A DNA stretch of 64,000 nucleotides from Thermothelomyces thermophilus ATCC 42464. Taxonomy: Eukaryota > Ascomycota > Sordariomycetes > Sordariales > Chaetomiaceae. The notes beneath the pieces were generated by a model. It was not told the DNA's origin and ran no database searches. It worked only from the letters and a program-made list of their open reading frames with translations. The translations under genes were made by a program, and so were the position numbers. Numbering within the stretch: the first letter of the stretch is position 1; each line of letters starts with the position of its first letter. Shown piece after piece: positions 22,204 through 33,993 of the stretch. The stretch spans positions 1,984,001 through 2,048,000 of the forward strand of contig NC_016472.1 of assembly GCF_000226095.1 (NCBI RefSeq). Reading direction: 5' to 3'.

Positions 22204-24167
22204 CTACGACTGGCTCCGGGTGGTACGCTTGGTAGCCTCCTTGGCGTTATCGGCGCCCGTGGCGGTGGCCGAGGCCGCCTTGTCCTTCGCCTCCTTGCCC
22301 TTCTCCTTGGCATCGGCAGCAACCTTCTTGGCCGCCGGGGCCGTGGAAGAACCGAGGCCGATGAGCCCGAAGATGAGGGCGAGGGCGGTGACAAAGACGG
22401 CGGCCAGACCGCCAGCGACCTCGGGCACGAACTTGATGGCCTCGAGAGGGTCCTTCTTGGCAATGGTCAGGAAGAGGTCGAGCTTCTCCTTGATGTATGT
22501 CTTGGGGTCGTCAAGGAACTTGAGGTCGCTAGGCGACTTGGGCTTGTCCTCCACCTTGGGCTTGTCGGCCTCCTCGAGCGCCTTCTCAACGGGGTGCTTC
22601 TTGAAGAAGGTCTCTTCCGCGAACTTCTTGGCGTCCTCGACGGAGTGGCCGACGTAGATGTTGTCAAAGAGAATGTTGTTCTGCATGGTCCAAATCTCGA
22701 AGCCAATCTGAACCGATTGTCAGCATAAAAGCACCCTCTCCGACAGTCGATCCGGGGGGAAGGGAACTTACAGCGCCCATGGGCTCAAAGTTGGCCGGGT
22801 GCTTGTCCTCGAAGTAATCAGGGTTCTTGATCTTGCGGGGAGCCCAGGGGCCCTTGTAGGCCGGGTTGTCAATGTACGGCGGAGTCCACTTGCCCTTGTA
22901 GGCCGGATTTTTCTTCATCGGCTTGGTCCACGGGCCACAGCCAGAAACCTCGGCGCACTTGGGGTTGGGAATAGTGGGCGCGATCCAGTCGCCGTCCTCC
23001 TCATCGTCCCAGTCCTCGGGCTTCTGGGCCTCGGGGTCAGGGATGGTCAGGGGCTCGTCAACGAGCCAGTCCTCGGGTTGGGTAGCGTCCTCATCCACAA
23101 TCTCGTAGGGGGCGTCCTCGTCCCAATCATCAGGCTTCTTGGCGTCGGGGTCCGGAATACGGGCCTCGTCAACCCAGTCATCGGGCTTCTTGTCCTTGGG
23201 GTCGTCGATCTCCTTGGGAGGGTTAACCGCGGGGCTGAAGTCCTCCAGGAGGCTACCCTCCTTCACCTTCTCGCCGTTCTGCTGAATGATGAAGGTGTTG
23301 TTGGGATGGACAATGAGCGTGTACAGCTCGCTGGTCTTGACGATCTTGGCAGGGGGAGCACCGCTCAGGTGCTTCTCCTCATACTCGCCTGTCTTGGGGT
23401 TCTTGTGGTTGAAGATGAAGTGGACCTTGTTGGTGTGGCCGCACTTGTCGGGACCGAACATGATGACGTACGGGGTCGCGTTGGAGAACTCATCCTGGTG
23501 CAGGGCCTTAGTGTCCCGCAACAGCTTCAAGTAGGCACCGCCGCACTCGAGGCCACCTGCAACCCACAGTCAGTATTGGTGACGAGGGATGATTGGGAGA
23601 CGTGGAAGGACTCACCCTGCAGCTTGACCTCATACTGAACCACAAGGGTCTTGCCCTTCGGGTCGATCTTCTTGGGGAACTTGGCCGAGATGGCGTGGTG
23701 GGCGGCGGCGTTCTTGACAACAAGACCCTTGTCGCCCTCCATTCCCTTGTAGACCACCGGCTCCTCAACCGCCCACTCACCGACGTAGGCCCATTCCTCT
23801 TCGCTTCCCTTTGTGTCTTTCTTAGCGTGCGAAGGCTTCCACCGCTCCTCCCAGTCGTCCGTAAACTGCTCCAGGAACGGCGCCTTGAGCTTGGTAGGCT
23901 GCATCAATTGGCGTCAGCAACGTCACTCGCCCTTGCAAAAATGCCAGTGTCCCGCACCGGTCCAGCTGCCGATGCTCAATTGGGCTGGCGCAGGGTGGGT
24001 GCGGCTGGGAGATAACTCACAGTGAAGGTCGGAACCTCCGGAGCAGACTTGGTGGCCGACTCAGCGACAGAGCTGGTCTCGTCCTTGAGCACCTTCTGAT
24101 CATCGGCGCTTACGCCACCGACGAGGAACGCTGCGCTGGCGGCAGCGGCGGCGACGTTGAACTTCAT
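22204..24167 (-). CDS. Calnexin
   Basis: Membrane-bound ER lectin chaperone that holds monoglucosylated glycoproteins for folding. Exons 24167-24021, 23898-23616, 23556-22772 and 22707-22204 give 572 residues, with introns of 122, 59 and 64 bp. A signal peptide is visible ([21 protein letters not shown]). The globular lectin domain includes [13 protein letters not shown] and [17 protein letters not shown]. The P-domain carries four type-1 repeats (such as [14 protein letters not shown]) followed by type-2 repeats ([17 protein letters not shown] and relatives). One transmembrane helix lies at about residues 504-524 ([17 protein letters not shown]), followed by a short basic/polar cytosolic tail ending TRSQS. 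Its acidic tail is less pronounced than in animals, as in other fungi. It diverges from the methionine-salvage gene. Confidence 0.96.
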
Positions 24168-25549
24168 GTTTGCAGACCAAATGCGAAGTGGACCAGCACG
24201 ACAGGCCGATGAACTGATGCGCGATGCAACAAGGACACGGGCGTCGATGGAGAAAGGACGGGCTGCCTCTGCAGACAGGAGACACGATGAGGTTGGGCAA
24301 TGGATGTCGCTCCCAGACAGAGCTCGAGGGAAAGAAGAAATCACCAAGCGGGTGGCGGGCAGCTGGTGCGGTGAATTTGAAGCGAGGCTGACGATTTCTG
24401 ACAACGTGTCTTTAACAGATTGCTGTGCTTTTGAGCTTCCGCTCCTGCGACCGTGGACTGCGGGGACAGCAAGGGTGTCGGGCATGCGAAAACAAGTGGC
24501 CCCGGCGGGCCTATCGAACTCTTTGGAACCTTCCGTTTGATTGGATAGCTGAGGATAGTTACGTCCCAACATCCAATGCCGGCTTTCAATTCTACCCACT
24601 AACACTACTCACTGCAGCCACAGCATTGAATCAAGTGACAGAAGTAACAGATTTTCTTTGTTTGCTTCTAGTTCTCACATTGGCATATCTCGAATGCGTC
24701 AAAGAGAAGGTGCTCTTTCTTCGCCCGCTGGATCAGTCCCTTCCAATTGGTACCTATTTCTCCATTGTTTAGGCTCCACTGGCAACAAATGCTCGAGACA
24801 AGCTGAACTTCGACTTGCCAAACGGTTCCTGACCCAGGATAGTGACTGCTGGGTCGCAAGGAACTTCCGGCCAACGTAAAATTATGCTTTCATGATCTCC
24901 AGGGTGGATTTTTCCTGATACAAAACGTATTTCAATAGGTAAAACCAGAATCTCTTCCGTCACCGACTATATCTTCAGTGAGCAGCTTGCCTTGGTCACT
25001 GCTTGGCTCGGGTGTGCTTGTGATACCCTCTCTCCTTCCCTCGCCATTGTTGCCCTTTTGCTTACAGTGTAGTGTATGTAGGTATGTAATCCGCACAAGT
25101 AGCTTCATGACAATGCTACCATTTCCAGAAGGTGGTCCAGAGACAATGTGGAACATACCTTGAAATGGGAAAAAAAAAAAAAAATCACCCGACGAGGACT
25201 TCCTGATAATATCCCGGCTAGAACGCTGCTTGAAGTTACCTTTACCAGCAGATAGCCCCATGCGCGCCTTGCCCAGGCGTGCTTGGAGTGGGGAGATCTT
25301 CCGGAAGCACATGTGCTCCGCAGGAGCCACTTTCCCTGTCGTCAATTTAGCCCGAAATAGCCTCATATCGCGATCAAAACTGCCGGCCAGGAACTTGCCG
25401 ATACGCCAGCCTCATCGGCACCCGCCCGAAAGAGAAAAAACCCTGAGCGCTTCGGCCGTACTCCGTATTATTCCTTTGCGAGGTAGGGCTAGGGCCACGT
25501 TGCCGCCGAGCGCGAAATCGCCGACCATCCATCACCTTCGAACCGGAAA
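24168..25549. other. Divergent intergenic region, calnexin / MDE1
   Basis: About 1.4 kb with no supported gene. An A-run lies near 25171-25184, GTACTCCGTA sits at 25458-25467, about 90 bp before the MDE1 start, and a related TAATCCGCAC at 25087-25096. ER-stress elements for calnexin would be expected in the first few hundred bases, but I could not identify one with confidence. Confidence 0.5.
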
Positions 25550-26492
25550 ATGACCCCGCCATCCACCGGCGGCCAAGCGGCCGAGAACAACGACCACCTC
25601 GTCCAGTCGGACAACCCGGACCACCCGGCCAACCTGATCCCATCGCTATGTGCCAAGTTCTGGACACTCGGCTGGGTCACCGGTACGGGAGGAGGTGCCT
25701 CGATCCGCGAAGGGTATGTTTCTGCTGCGGAACCGCTCGCTTTTTACCCCGCCATTGCCCAAGTGAGGAGGAAGCCCAGACGACTAAAGCATGCGCCCGC
25801 GACAGTGACCTCGTCTACATCGCGCCCTCGGGCGTGCAAAAGGAGCTGATGAAGCCCTCTGATATCTACGTGCTCTCACTCGCGGCCCAAGCGCAGTCCC
25901 TCGACCGCCGCAACCGCGTCTACCTTCGCAGCCCGCCCAACTACAAGCCGAGCCAGTGCACCCCGCTGTTCCTAGCCGCCTTCACCAAGCGGCGCGCCGG
26001 CTGCTGCATCCACACGCACTCACACTGGGCAGTGCTCGTGACGCTGCTCCTGGAGAAGGAGGGCCCGGGCAAGGACCGCGAGTTCCGCATCAACAACATC
26101 GAACAGATCAAGGGATTCGGCAGGGGCTTTGAAAAGACCGGGAACCTGGGGTACCACGACACGCTGGTGGTTCCCGTGATCGAAAATACGGCGCATGAGG
26201 AGGACTTGACCGAGTTCCTCGAAGAGGCTATGGACAAGTACCCTGATACCTATGCGGTCTTGGTGAGGAGGCATGGCGTGTACGTATGGGGAGAGAATGT
26301 TCATAAAGCCAAGACGCAGTGCGAAAGGTGAGTTCCCTTGCCGCAGACTTACTTTTCGTGCCGAGAACTATCACAGGTTCCGCTAACAATTATAACAGCC
26401 TCGACTATCTCTTCCAGCTGGCCGTTGAGATGAAGAGGTTGGACCTGCCCTGGATCACCGAGATCGAGCCCGTGAAACCCCGGAGGCCGTAG
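25550..26492 (+). CDS. MDE1: Methylthioribulose-1-phosphate dehydratase
   Basis: Cytosolic zinc enzyme (EC 4.2.1.109) of the methionine salvage pathway, converting 5-methylthioribulose-1-phosphate to a diketo phosphate. Exons 25550-25713, 25806-26327 and 26399-26492 give 259 residues; introns of 92 and 71 bp are phase 2, and the second has a GCTAAC branch site. The class-II aldolase/adducin fold is clear: [22 protein letters not shown] is the N-terminal block, split at its end by intron 1. The metal site has HTHSH (His about residues 124-126) plus the later His in RRHGVYVWG. The substrate-loop region [15 protein letters not shown] is typical. The length matches the family. It converges with the GPI-type protein at 26748. 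Confidence 0.95.
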
Positions 26493-26747
26493 CTGAATTC
26501 CACCGTAACTTGCGCAAGTGACTTGCAGGCCACAACATGCTCCGCCAATTGTGTGACCAATTGACGTTGACTGGTCGCTGAAATAAACCATCAATTTCGG
26601 CTCGCAAAGTTGCGCTGCCTATAAACGACTACCCACAGCTGCGAATATTTATTACCAAAACTATCCATTACACCACCCGCAACCAAAACCGCATTCAGTA
26701 GTTCCAAGCACCCCCAACCGTAGCCAAAGCGTTAGATTACTCCCGAC

Positions 26748-27498
26748 TTAGAGAGCGAGAACAGCAGCCATGAAGCCGACAGCTCCAATCACACCGGACG
26801 AAGCACCAATCATGGCAGCGGCACCGCTCGAAGTCGCCGCCGCGGAGCCAGTCGAGGTCCGGGAAGCCCCGTTGCCGCTGGTGCCGGACGGGCTGTTGCT
26901 GTCGCTATCGTTGTCGCCGCCGTTGTCATTGTCGTTGTCATTGTCGTTGTCGTTGTCGCTGCCGCTGTTGCCATTGCCGCTGCTGCTACCGCCACCGGTG
27001 CTGCCCGTCGGCCGCGGGGTGCCGGCCGACGAGGTGTAGTAGTTCTCGCCGATGCAGCGGCCGACGCACTGGCGATACGCCTCGGTGTCAGCCTCGCTGC
27101 CCTTGCCCTGGGGACAGGCAGCGACGCAGGTGTTGGTGGCGTTGACCTGAAATTGATGGTGAGCTCATGTTTTCCCCCAAATTGTCTAGGTAGTAGATAT
27201 ATGGACGGAACTGAAATGGAAGGAAGCCAGAGGGGAATGAAGAAAACAAGACGGAAACGGGTAGGTAGGGACATACCTGTGCATCGTTCGGCGAGGGGAC
27301 CGTAATGCAGTGAGACTGGCAATCAACGTCGCCAGCCTTGCACGCCTCCAGGCAGCGAAGGACCTCGGCCTGGGCCGAGCTGGCGGCAGCCTGGGCGGCG
27401 TCCTGCGTGGTGCTGGGGGCGTTACCGCCGCTGGTGGTGCTCTGCGCGTTCACGAAGGCGGCGAGGCCAGCGGCGAGGAGGATCGAGGCGACACGCAT
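26748..27498 (-). CDS. Small GPI-anchored, cysteine-containing surface protein
   Basis: Exons 27498-27277 and 27146-26748 give 206 residues; the 130-bp intron is phase 0. There is a signal peptide (MRVASILLAAGLAAFVNA) and a C-terminal hydrophobic tail after small residues (AVGFMAAVLAL), as for GPI attachment. The mature N-terminal half has a regular cysteine pattern (CLEACKAGDVDCQSHC, then CVAACPQG and CVGRCIGENYY), seen in a family of short ascomycete surface proteins of unknown role; the spacing does not fit the eight-Cys CFEM pattern. The stalk is rich in Ser/Gly/Thr and contains an Asp-Asn dipeptide repeat (encoded near 26925-26965). The intron falls between the two cysteine clusters. It is probably a wall or plasma-membrane protein; the function is unknown. 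Confidence 0.82.
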
Positions 27499-30239
27499 TT
27501 TGGCTGGCGTTGGGTGTGTTTGTGTATTACAACTACTAACGGTGTGTCGTGTGTACGATATGTGTACCCGAAGTACTTTTTGCGTGCGTTGTGGTGTCTC
27601 AACGAGTGTAGGATATTACACGATAACGAGAGACCGAAAGAGAGATGTCAACGACAGTCTGGTCGAATAAGAGACAGCGATGGTCGAGGTTGGCCGAAGT
27701 CAGAGAGGAGGGAAAAGTTCAATTCCTCTCCGTGGCCTGGGCTGGGCATTCTTATTATCCCACGGCCAAGGAAGGAAGCAAAGAGAACCAGTAGCCGGTG
27801 CCCTTGGCGCCGCCCAGTGAGCGGCGAGGTCGCTCTCGACCTTCCTCCTGCGTGGCACAGGTAACTCTTGCTGCGTACCATCCAGACTGTGTGCTGGACT
27901 GTCCTCTTTCCCCACTTCCAACAATAAACACGAGGACCCATCCTTCCCGGTTCGAGTGACCTAAAGCGTGAGCATCAACGAGTATTCCATACTGTGCTAG
28001 GCATGCTGGCCCGGTGACTGGTCAGAAGGGAAGAGTTGCTCCGCCAGTCTTCACCTGGTACTCCTAGTCAGAAACATGTGCAATTGGGCGTTCCTGGCCA
28101 TTTCCCCTCTCCTCATCCGTTCCTCATTTTCCTCATTCCCTCTCAGGCTTTCATTTGCACCTGGGTCCTCTGCATACGTAACCTAGGCACATACGCCCAC
28201 TGCATACCAGGTACTCATGGAAACACGATGAGCTAGGTACCTTCTACGTACTGTGTTGTTGTAGCTGTGCACACGCCACCACCCCCCATTTAAAATTACG
28301 AGAGCGCCTCCAGATGGCAACGCGCCGCTGGGCGGAAGGTCAGTGGGCATCTGCCCGATCTGGCCATCCGATCCCTCTGGTCACCAATCAAGGCGCGGGG
28401 CTTCGCGTACTAGTAATCAGCTCTGACTTGGCGCTATGCGGCCGGGCGGGCGCGCAAGCCGGGGTCCCCGGAATGGCGATGTCATCGGTTACACTCCACA
28501 ACAGGGGGCCGCTAGCGGGAGGGTACTCAAGGCTTGTTTTTGACCCGCAATAGCAGGGATTATCAGAAAGAGAGGGGGGGAGAGAAAGAGAGAAAAGAGA
28601 GGGGTTTGCGAGGCCGACGCAACAGGGAGAAAAGTGCGGTGCCGTCGTTTGTCTGGGCTCAATAAATTGTCTTGATAAAAGCCGGGCGTTGTTCAAAACA
28701 AAGGCCTGCAGCTGAACTCAGTGCTCGTGCCGAGACACTAATGATTCCAAAATTCATCCCATGTCGCGCGATGGCTGATGTTGCTTGTCTCAGCTGATGT
28801 TGACTGTTTGCTGTGGAGTCGGAACAAGGCACAAAAATGCTCGGATGCTCCGAGTCCAAGGCAAGACACGAACACCAGAAAGTCACTGTGACAAAGCATG
28901 ATGTTGCAACAGCGAAGAGGAGGGCAATAATGCCCCCGGGCCGAGTGTGACCCGTTTTCTTTTTCTTTTTCTTTTTCCCTTTCTTTTTTAGTGTAGTATA
29001 TAAACTGCGTACTTACCTGGGTAGACCTCCTTCATATAACTACATCTCTTTTGGGTAGAGAGGCGGCTCTCGATGCTTCTATGCTAGGCGCGCCGTGTGC
29101 CAATCATCATGCGAACTTCCATCTCTGTCCAAGCCACAACTCGGGGCCGATTGGAAACAACGTGACGATTTCTGGTCCTTGACACTGTGTACTCTGACGG
29201 AAGAGCAGAAATCAACAGAATTTTCCAGCAGCATCAAACGACCCATTGAAGTCGTTCTGAAGGATTAAGAAGCACACTAAACTTCAAACCCGATGCGAAC
29301 ATGTGAACACCTGACCATGATGTACTCTATAGTGTACACTACACTGCGCAAGTGTAAACAGGCGACAGTCGTTCGCAACTCGCTCGCTCCGTGCTCTGAG
29401 GCTCAGGCACAGGGTTAAGGGCGGATGGTCTGAACCTGCAACACTTTAAGTAGTTAATCGCCGTGCAGATGGTTTCACGCCAGAGCCGTGTCTTCAGGCA
29501 CGGGCGCGGACGCACACACGCACACACACAGACACACACACCCACGCACATACAACAACGCATCCCACACCCATTCTCTCTCTCTTCCTCATCTCCCTTC
29601 GCAGTAGTATGTAACGTATACACATGCCCTGCGGCTTCAAATTTTGCACCAAGTTGTTTTCTCCCTTGCTTGCCGGGCTCCTGCCGGCGCAGGCTGAGCT
29701 TTCGAAAGCGAGATGTCAGTGACGCAGCGGTTTGTGCGCAAGAATTCGAGCCACTGCCAGCCCTGTTGCCGCTTTCGATTTGGCCGCTTGTGCAAGCATC
29801 AACTCCGGCAGATCGAGCCTTTCCGCTCCGCGTATGCTAAATACGGGACGATTCCAGTCATGCGTACCCCCTGTGCAAGGTGAAATTGAGCGTCGTTCGA
29901 CCCTCAAGAAATATGCGGATTCGTTGCATGTTGGGTGATTCGAGCCTCAGCTTGCGCTGGATCAATGACTCGGTAACTGCGTCTTTTACCTGCGGGGTCG
30001 GACTACGCGATAAAGCCCCGCTACTGAGACAGCTGGCAGCAGACTGCGTGGTCTTCGAGTCGGTCAAGCGCTTTTCATCCGAGGGTATGCAGATATTTTG
30101 GTGGCTCGCGAGCATTTCCTCCGAAGGATCATTCCTTGCACTCGGGAGTGCCCTTGGTTTTAAGTCTCGCAGCCGGGTGAGCAGATCCTGAGTGTTGCGA
30201 ACGTCAGGTCTCTTAGCCCCGAGCATTGAGTCCAGTAAG
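27499..30239. other. Gene-poor intergenic region
   Basis: About 2.7 kb between two minus-strand genes. It holds a CTTTTT-rich pyrimidine tract (about 28960-28988), a CA-rich microsatellite (about 29510-29550) and GA-rich stretches near 28570-28600. An open frame of 136 codons on the minus strand (30268-29858) begins inside the end of SLD5 and runs on downstream; I could not match it to a family or extend it by convincing splicing. No tRNA was seen. Confidence 0.45.
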
Positions 30240-30980
30240 TCAGACCAGCTCCGCACTGCCAGCCTCAACCAGCGGTTTCGCGTCTGCCCAGCGCAAAATC
30301 ATGATGTCGCTCTCCTCGGCATCGACCGCCTCGTCCGTGTCCACGCCGCGCCCCTGGACGAGGGTGTTCTTGAGGACCCGGATAAAGACGGCCGACTCTA
30401 GGTCGGGGGTCTCGATCATGCTGATGCCGGCCGAGGCGTCGTTCAGGTTCTGCAGGTTTGGCGGGAAGGAGGACAGGAAGGAGGACAGGTAGTGGTTGTG
30501 CAGCAGAGCCTGGTGGCGCGTCGCGTAGGCAAGCTCCATCTCGGACAGGCGGGCGCGCAGGTCATCGGTCGACAGATAGTGCAGTGTGTGGCGGTCGATC
30601 TTGGCGATGCGCGCGCGCAGGTAGCTGCGCACGAGGTAGCGATAGCGCTCGAGCTCGGTCTGGATCACGATCAGGGCGAAGTTGGTCTTGGGATCCATGT
30701 CGCCCGTCATCTCCTCGACCTTTTCGATCTGTCGCTTGATGTTGTCGTTGATGCGCTCAAAGAGGCCGTCGGCAGGCCACCTGCGTGTTTGATGCTGGAT
30801 CAGCCGTGCGTTTGGGCAGCGAAGCGGGCGAGACCGCGAGAGGAAGGGACCCTACGGGAGGAGTTCTGGCGCGCTGCGCTCCGCGATCCAGGCGCGTGTG
30901 AGTTCCTGCAGATCGCGCTTTTCCTGCGGTACGGTATGCGAGGTCGGGTCGACCTCTCGCAGAATATCGTCAATGTCCAT
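30240..30980 (-). CDS. SLD5: GINS complex subunit Sld5
   Basis: One of four GINS proteins in the CMG replicative helicase. Exons 30980-30856 and 30780-30240 give 221 residues, with a 75-bp phase-2 intron. The start [10 protein letters not shown] is at 30980. Splicing restores [24 protein letters not shown], the conserved Sld5 block, followed by the A-domain helix [20 protein letters not shown] and the family hallmark [12 protein letters not shown]. The small B domain is at the C-terminus ([17 protein letters not shown]), ending AELV. The length matches the family. It diverges from the Cys-rich surface protein. With CDC6 it is the second replication-initiation gene in the window, but they are 12 kb apart and I infer no operon-like link. 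Confidence 0.93.
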
Positions 30981-32076
30981 GGCGGCCGATTTGTCTGGAT
31001 ACACTGTTGCGGAACAGTTCTGCTTCCTCCCAGGAACCAAGGTACTGTATTAGTATGTCTCGCAGTGTATCCCATAATGTATGTATGTACCTTATGTATT
31101 CCGTAATCCGCTTAATTGCAAGAGTCCGAACAAACGCGCGGCACTTGGTGGGGTTCCTGCTGCAACCCAAGCACAACCAGCCCGTTGGGTTTGCCCAGAC
31201 AGCGCGGCAGGCGCCCGACACCTTGCTGCTAAGTGCTCCTTCCCACTCCCCTGGAACTTCACCCGGCCCCGCCTCTTTGTGGGAAGGTGCGATGGATGCA
31301 AAGTTAGGGAGTACGGATTAATCCGCACACTACACCACTAGCTAGTATTCTCAATACTAGTACCAGATTATTCCCAGCATGATCTTGTCATAAACATCGG
31401 CGCGGTCTGCTTCTGCTTCCTCCCAGGTTTCGATCAATCTTCCCGCATTGGCTGATCTACTCACATAGCTTTATACGGATCCGGACACATCTTGCTTCTG
31501 TCCTAGTTCACAAATAAGTCTGTCCTCTAACTTGATGCGCCCGACACTCGCCGCTGCGAGCCCCGGGCATGGCGGCTGAAAAACACTTATCCCTCCTCGA
31601 CGTTCTCCCACACTGTCTAGTTCGGACTCCCCCGCAACTCAGCCGCGTTGCCCTCAGGGACAACCAGCCAAGAGAATGGTTGGATCCACGGCCTTTGCCA
31701 GAGTCCGGAGGCTTGCATCACGTCGAACCCGAACAACGCGACAAGAGAAGGATAGCCTCCTGACCCACGCTGGATCCCTGCCTTGACTGCCCCGTCATTG
31801 GTCACAACGTGAGCCCCAGCGTTAGCACTGCCCGCCCATTGTTGATGGGCAGCTGAGAAGTCGGTGTATGCGTGTGGCCTGCACGCCGCCACATGTCTTG
31901 GTCCATGATTTGTTGTCTGACGCGGTGAAGACGGCGCGTGCGGAGAGGTCTGTAGGACGATGGATTCTGGTTCTGAAGGTGCAACAATACAATACCCTCC
32001 TCGATGATTTCGAGGCAGGCCCTTGCGGGTCTCTGCTCTCCTTGAGAGACCACACCATGACTCAGTTGACGGCGCC
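30981..32076. other. Divergent intergenic region
   Basis: About 1.1 kb between SLD5 and the Cys-rich surface gene. A near-palindrome with a perfect 12-bp core CGGATTAATCCG lies at 31312-31323, within the dispersed GTACGGATTA-type motif. TATGTATGTAC-type short repeats lie near 31078-31090. I see no gene. Confidence 0.5.
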
Positions 32077-33993
32077 ATGATTTCCGTCTGGGGCGGAATG
32101 GCCACTGCGGTGGCCCTTTGTCTGGCGTTTGCTGCCTTGCAAGCGTCGTCGTCCTCCTTCTCGACGCCGATACAGAGACGTAGATCCGAGACAAGGCTGT
32201 CTCTCTGGCGGGATGCAACCACCCGGTGCCACGAGACCTGGCTGGACCCGGTCCGCGGGACCCAACCTCTGTCTGGCTTGCTCGCCCGCCCTCTGAGCGT
32301 GGTGGGTAAGAGGGACTGTCTCGCCAATGGGTCCAACTACTGCTTCGGAAACGACGTCGACTTCTGCCCCGACTGTGGGAACTGCTGCGTCGACAGCAAG
32401 ATCTGTTGTGGGCATGGGAAAGTGTGTTGCGGATCTGGTTGTTGTTTAAGCGATCAGATCTGTTCTCAGGGGAAATGTCTCTCCGTGTAAGTGGACAAAC
32501 ACTGCGTGGTCACAGCAGTTAAAGGGAGCGGTTGAATTGATAACCCAAGGGAACCGACAACCGTCACGTCAACTGTCCTCCAGACCGTCACGCGGGTTGC
32601 AACGCAGCGAGCGACCATTGTCATAGTTGAGCTCGAGACATCCACCTTCGTCTCTTCCACCGAAGTCACAATATCGGCCGCTGCGACGCAGACCGTCGTT
32701 GTCTGGGTGACGGCAACCGCTGTTGAGAAGAGGGCCGCTGCCGATGCGGCCAAACTTGGGCTCGGAAAGGGACAGTATTTGTTGCCAGCGCCGAGCCATT
32801 CTGGAACACGCATTCCGAGACGGTCACCCATCCTTGAAGACGACTTTGCCCCTATTCCACCGATACAAGCGCGGCAAGGTACCGCCGCAACTGTTACCGA
32901 CTATGTCACCAAGACCGTCGACGTGACGAGCATTTCCTCTGTTCTAGTCACCGTCCATACAACCTCGACAGACGTCACAACCATATATCAGACCAACACC
33001 CGGTGCGTCCCGTCCAAAAGGGAATGGGTAGGAATGAAGACCATTCCTGTCCACGAAGCCTTTAAACGTTGCTCCGTGGACATGCTAACGCTTCCCAGCG
33101 TCCTCAAAGCAGAGGCGACGACCACCGTGACGCTTACCGTCACTCTTGTATCCCATCCGCCCGAGGTAATTACCTTCACTAAAACAGCCGGCCTTATTCC
33201 TCCTCCGCCAACTGCGTCCCAAGACGATTCGCCCACCGCATCGTCCTCCGCCGAATCGCGCGCTCTCTCAAACCCAGCCATAGCTGGCATCGCAGCTGGC
33301 AGCAGCGTCCTCGCTCTCTTCTTGGTAGGCTTTGTCGTCCTGTCAATCCGTCGCCGGTGTCGGTGGCGCACCGCCCACCCACCAGCAGACTCCGTCAAGT
33401 TCGGCTATGACCGCGGCAACAACATGATCGACTATCGCCGTCGCTCCGGTGAGGACGATACGATGCCGCCCAAATCAAGACGGAGCCGGAGCAGTACCAC
33501 AACTACCGCGCCCAGGTCCGACACCATACCGCCACGATACCAGCAGCCCACTCTGCCGCGCATCCTCCCGCACTTCACCACAACCGCCGCCCACCATGAC
33601 ACCGAGTACAAGCTCCCCGCTTCTCTTTTGTCCGCCAGCGTCGCGTATAACGGGGAAGAATCGAGGGGAGCAGGAGGGAACGGCTACAACACGGGAGCGG
33701 GCCAGCCTTGCAATCAGCGGCCAGGCAATGACTGTGGTGGTGGCCGGCACGAGAGAAGTGCATCGGGGTATACGACGCTGGCGGGCACGCCGTCGCCCAC
33801 AAGTCCTGCTTTTGCTACGGTGCAGCCGCAACACCAGCAGCACCAGCAGCACCAGCAGACGCAGAGGCGGGCGTTTTGCGAGATCCCTCCGGAGAGTCCC
33901 GGGAGGACGCACTGGGCCGATACCCCGGCGGCCAAAAGGGGGTCGGAGGCGGAGCATGGCCGAGGCGGTCGTGACCGGTGGAGCTCATGGTGA
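32077..33993 (+). CDS. Cysteine-rich single-pass surface protein of unknown role
   Basis: Exons 32077-32486, 32550-33002 and 33099-33993 give 585 residues. A probable signal peptide or anchor is at the start (GGMATAVALCLAFAALQASS). Residues 81-134 form a compact Cys-rich module with paired cysteines (CPDCGNCCVDSKICCGHG, then VCCGSGCCLSDQICSQGKC), resembling granulin-like or chitin-binding knots but not matching one I can name. Thr/Val-rich beta-type repeats follow (TVTSTVLQTVTRVATQ; TVTDYVTKTVDVTS), typical of wall-spanning stalks. A transmembrane helix lies at about 347-371 (SSVLALFLVGFVVLSI) followed by RRRCRWR and a long polar cytosolic tail with a Gln/His tract. The layout recalls Wsc/Mid-type wall sensors, which is an inference only. 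Intron 2 (96 bp) is a multiple of three without an in-frame stop, so a longer retained isoform is possible. Confidence 0.78.

Noticed and set aside
24168-24600. An unfolded-protein-response element before calnexin
   Set aside because: Only a loose CACGT-like word was seen; not enough to call.
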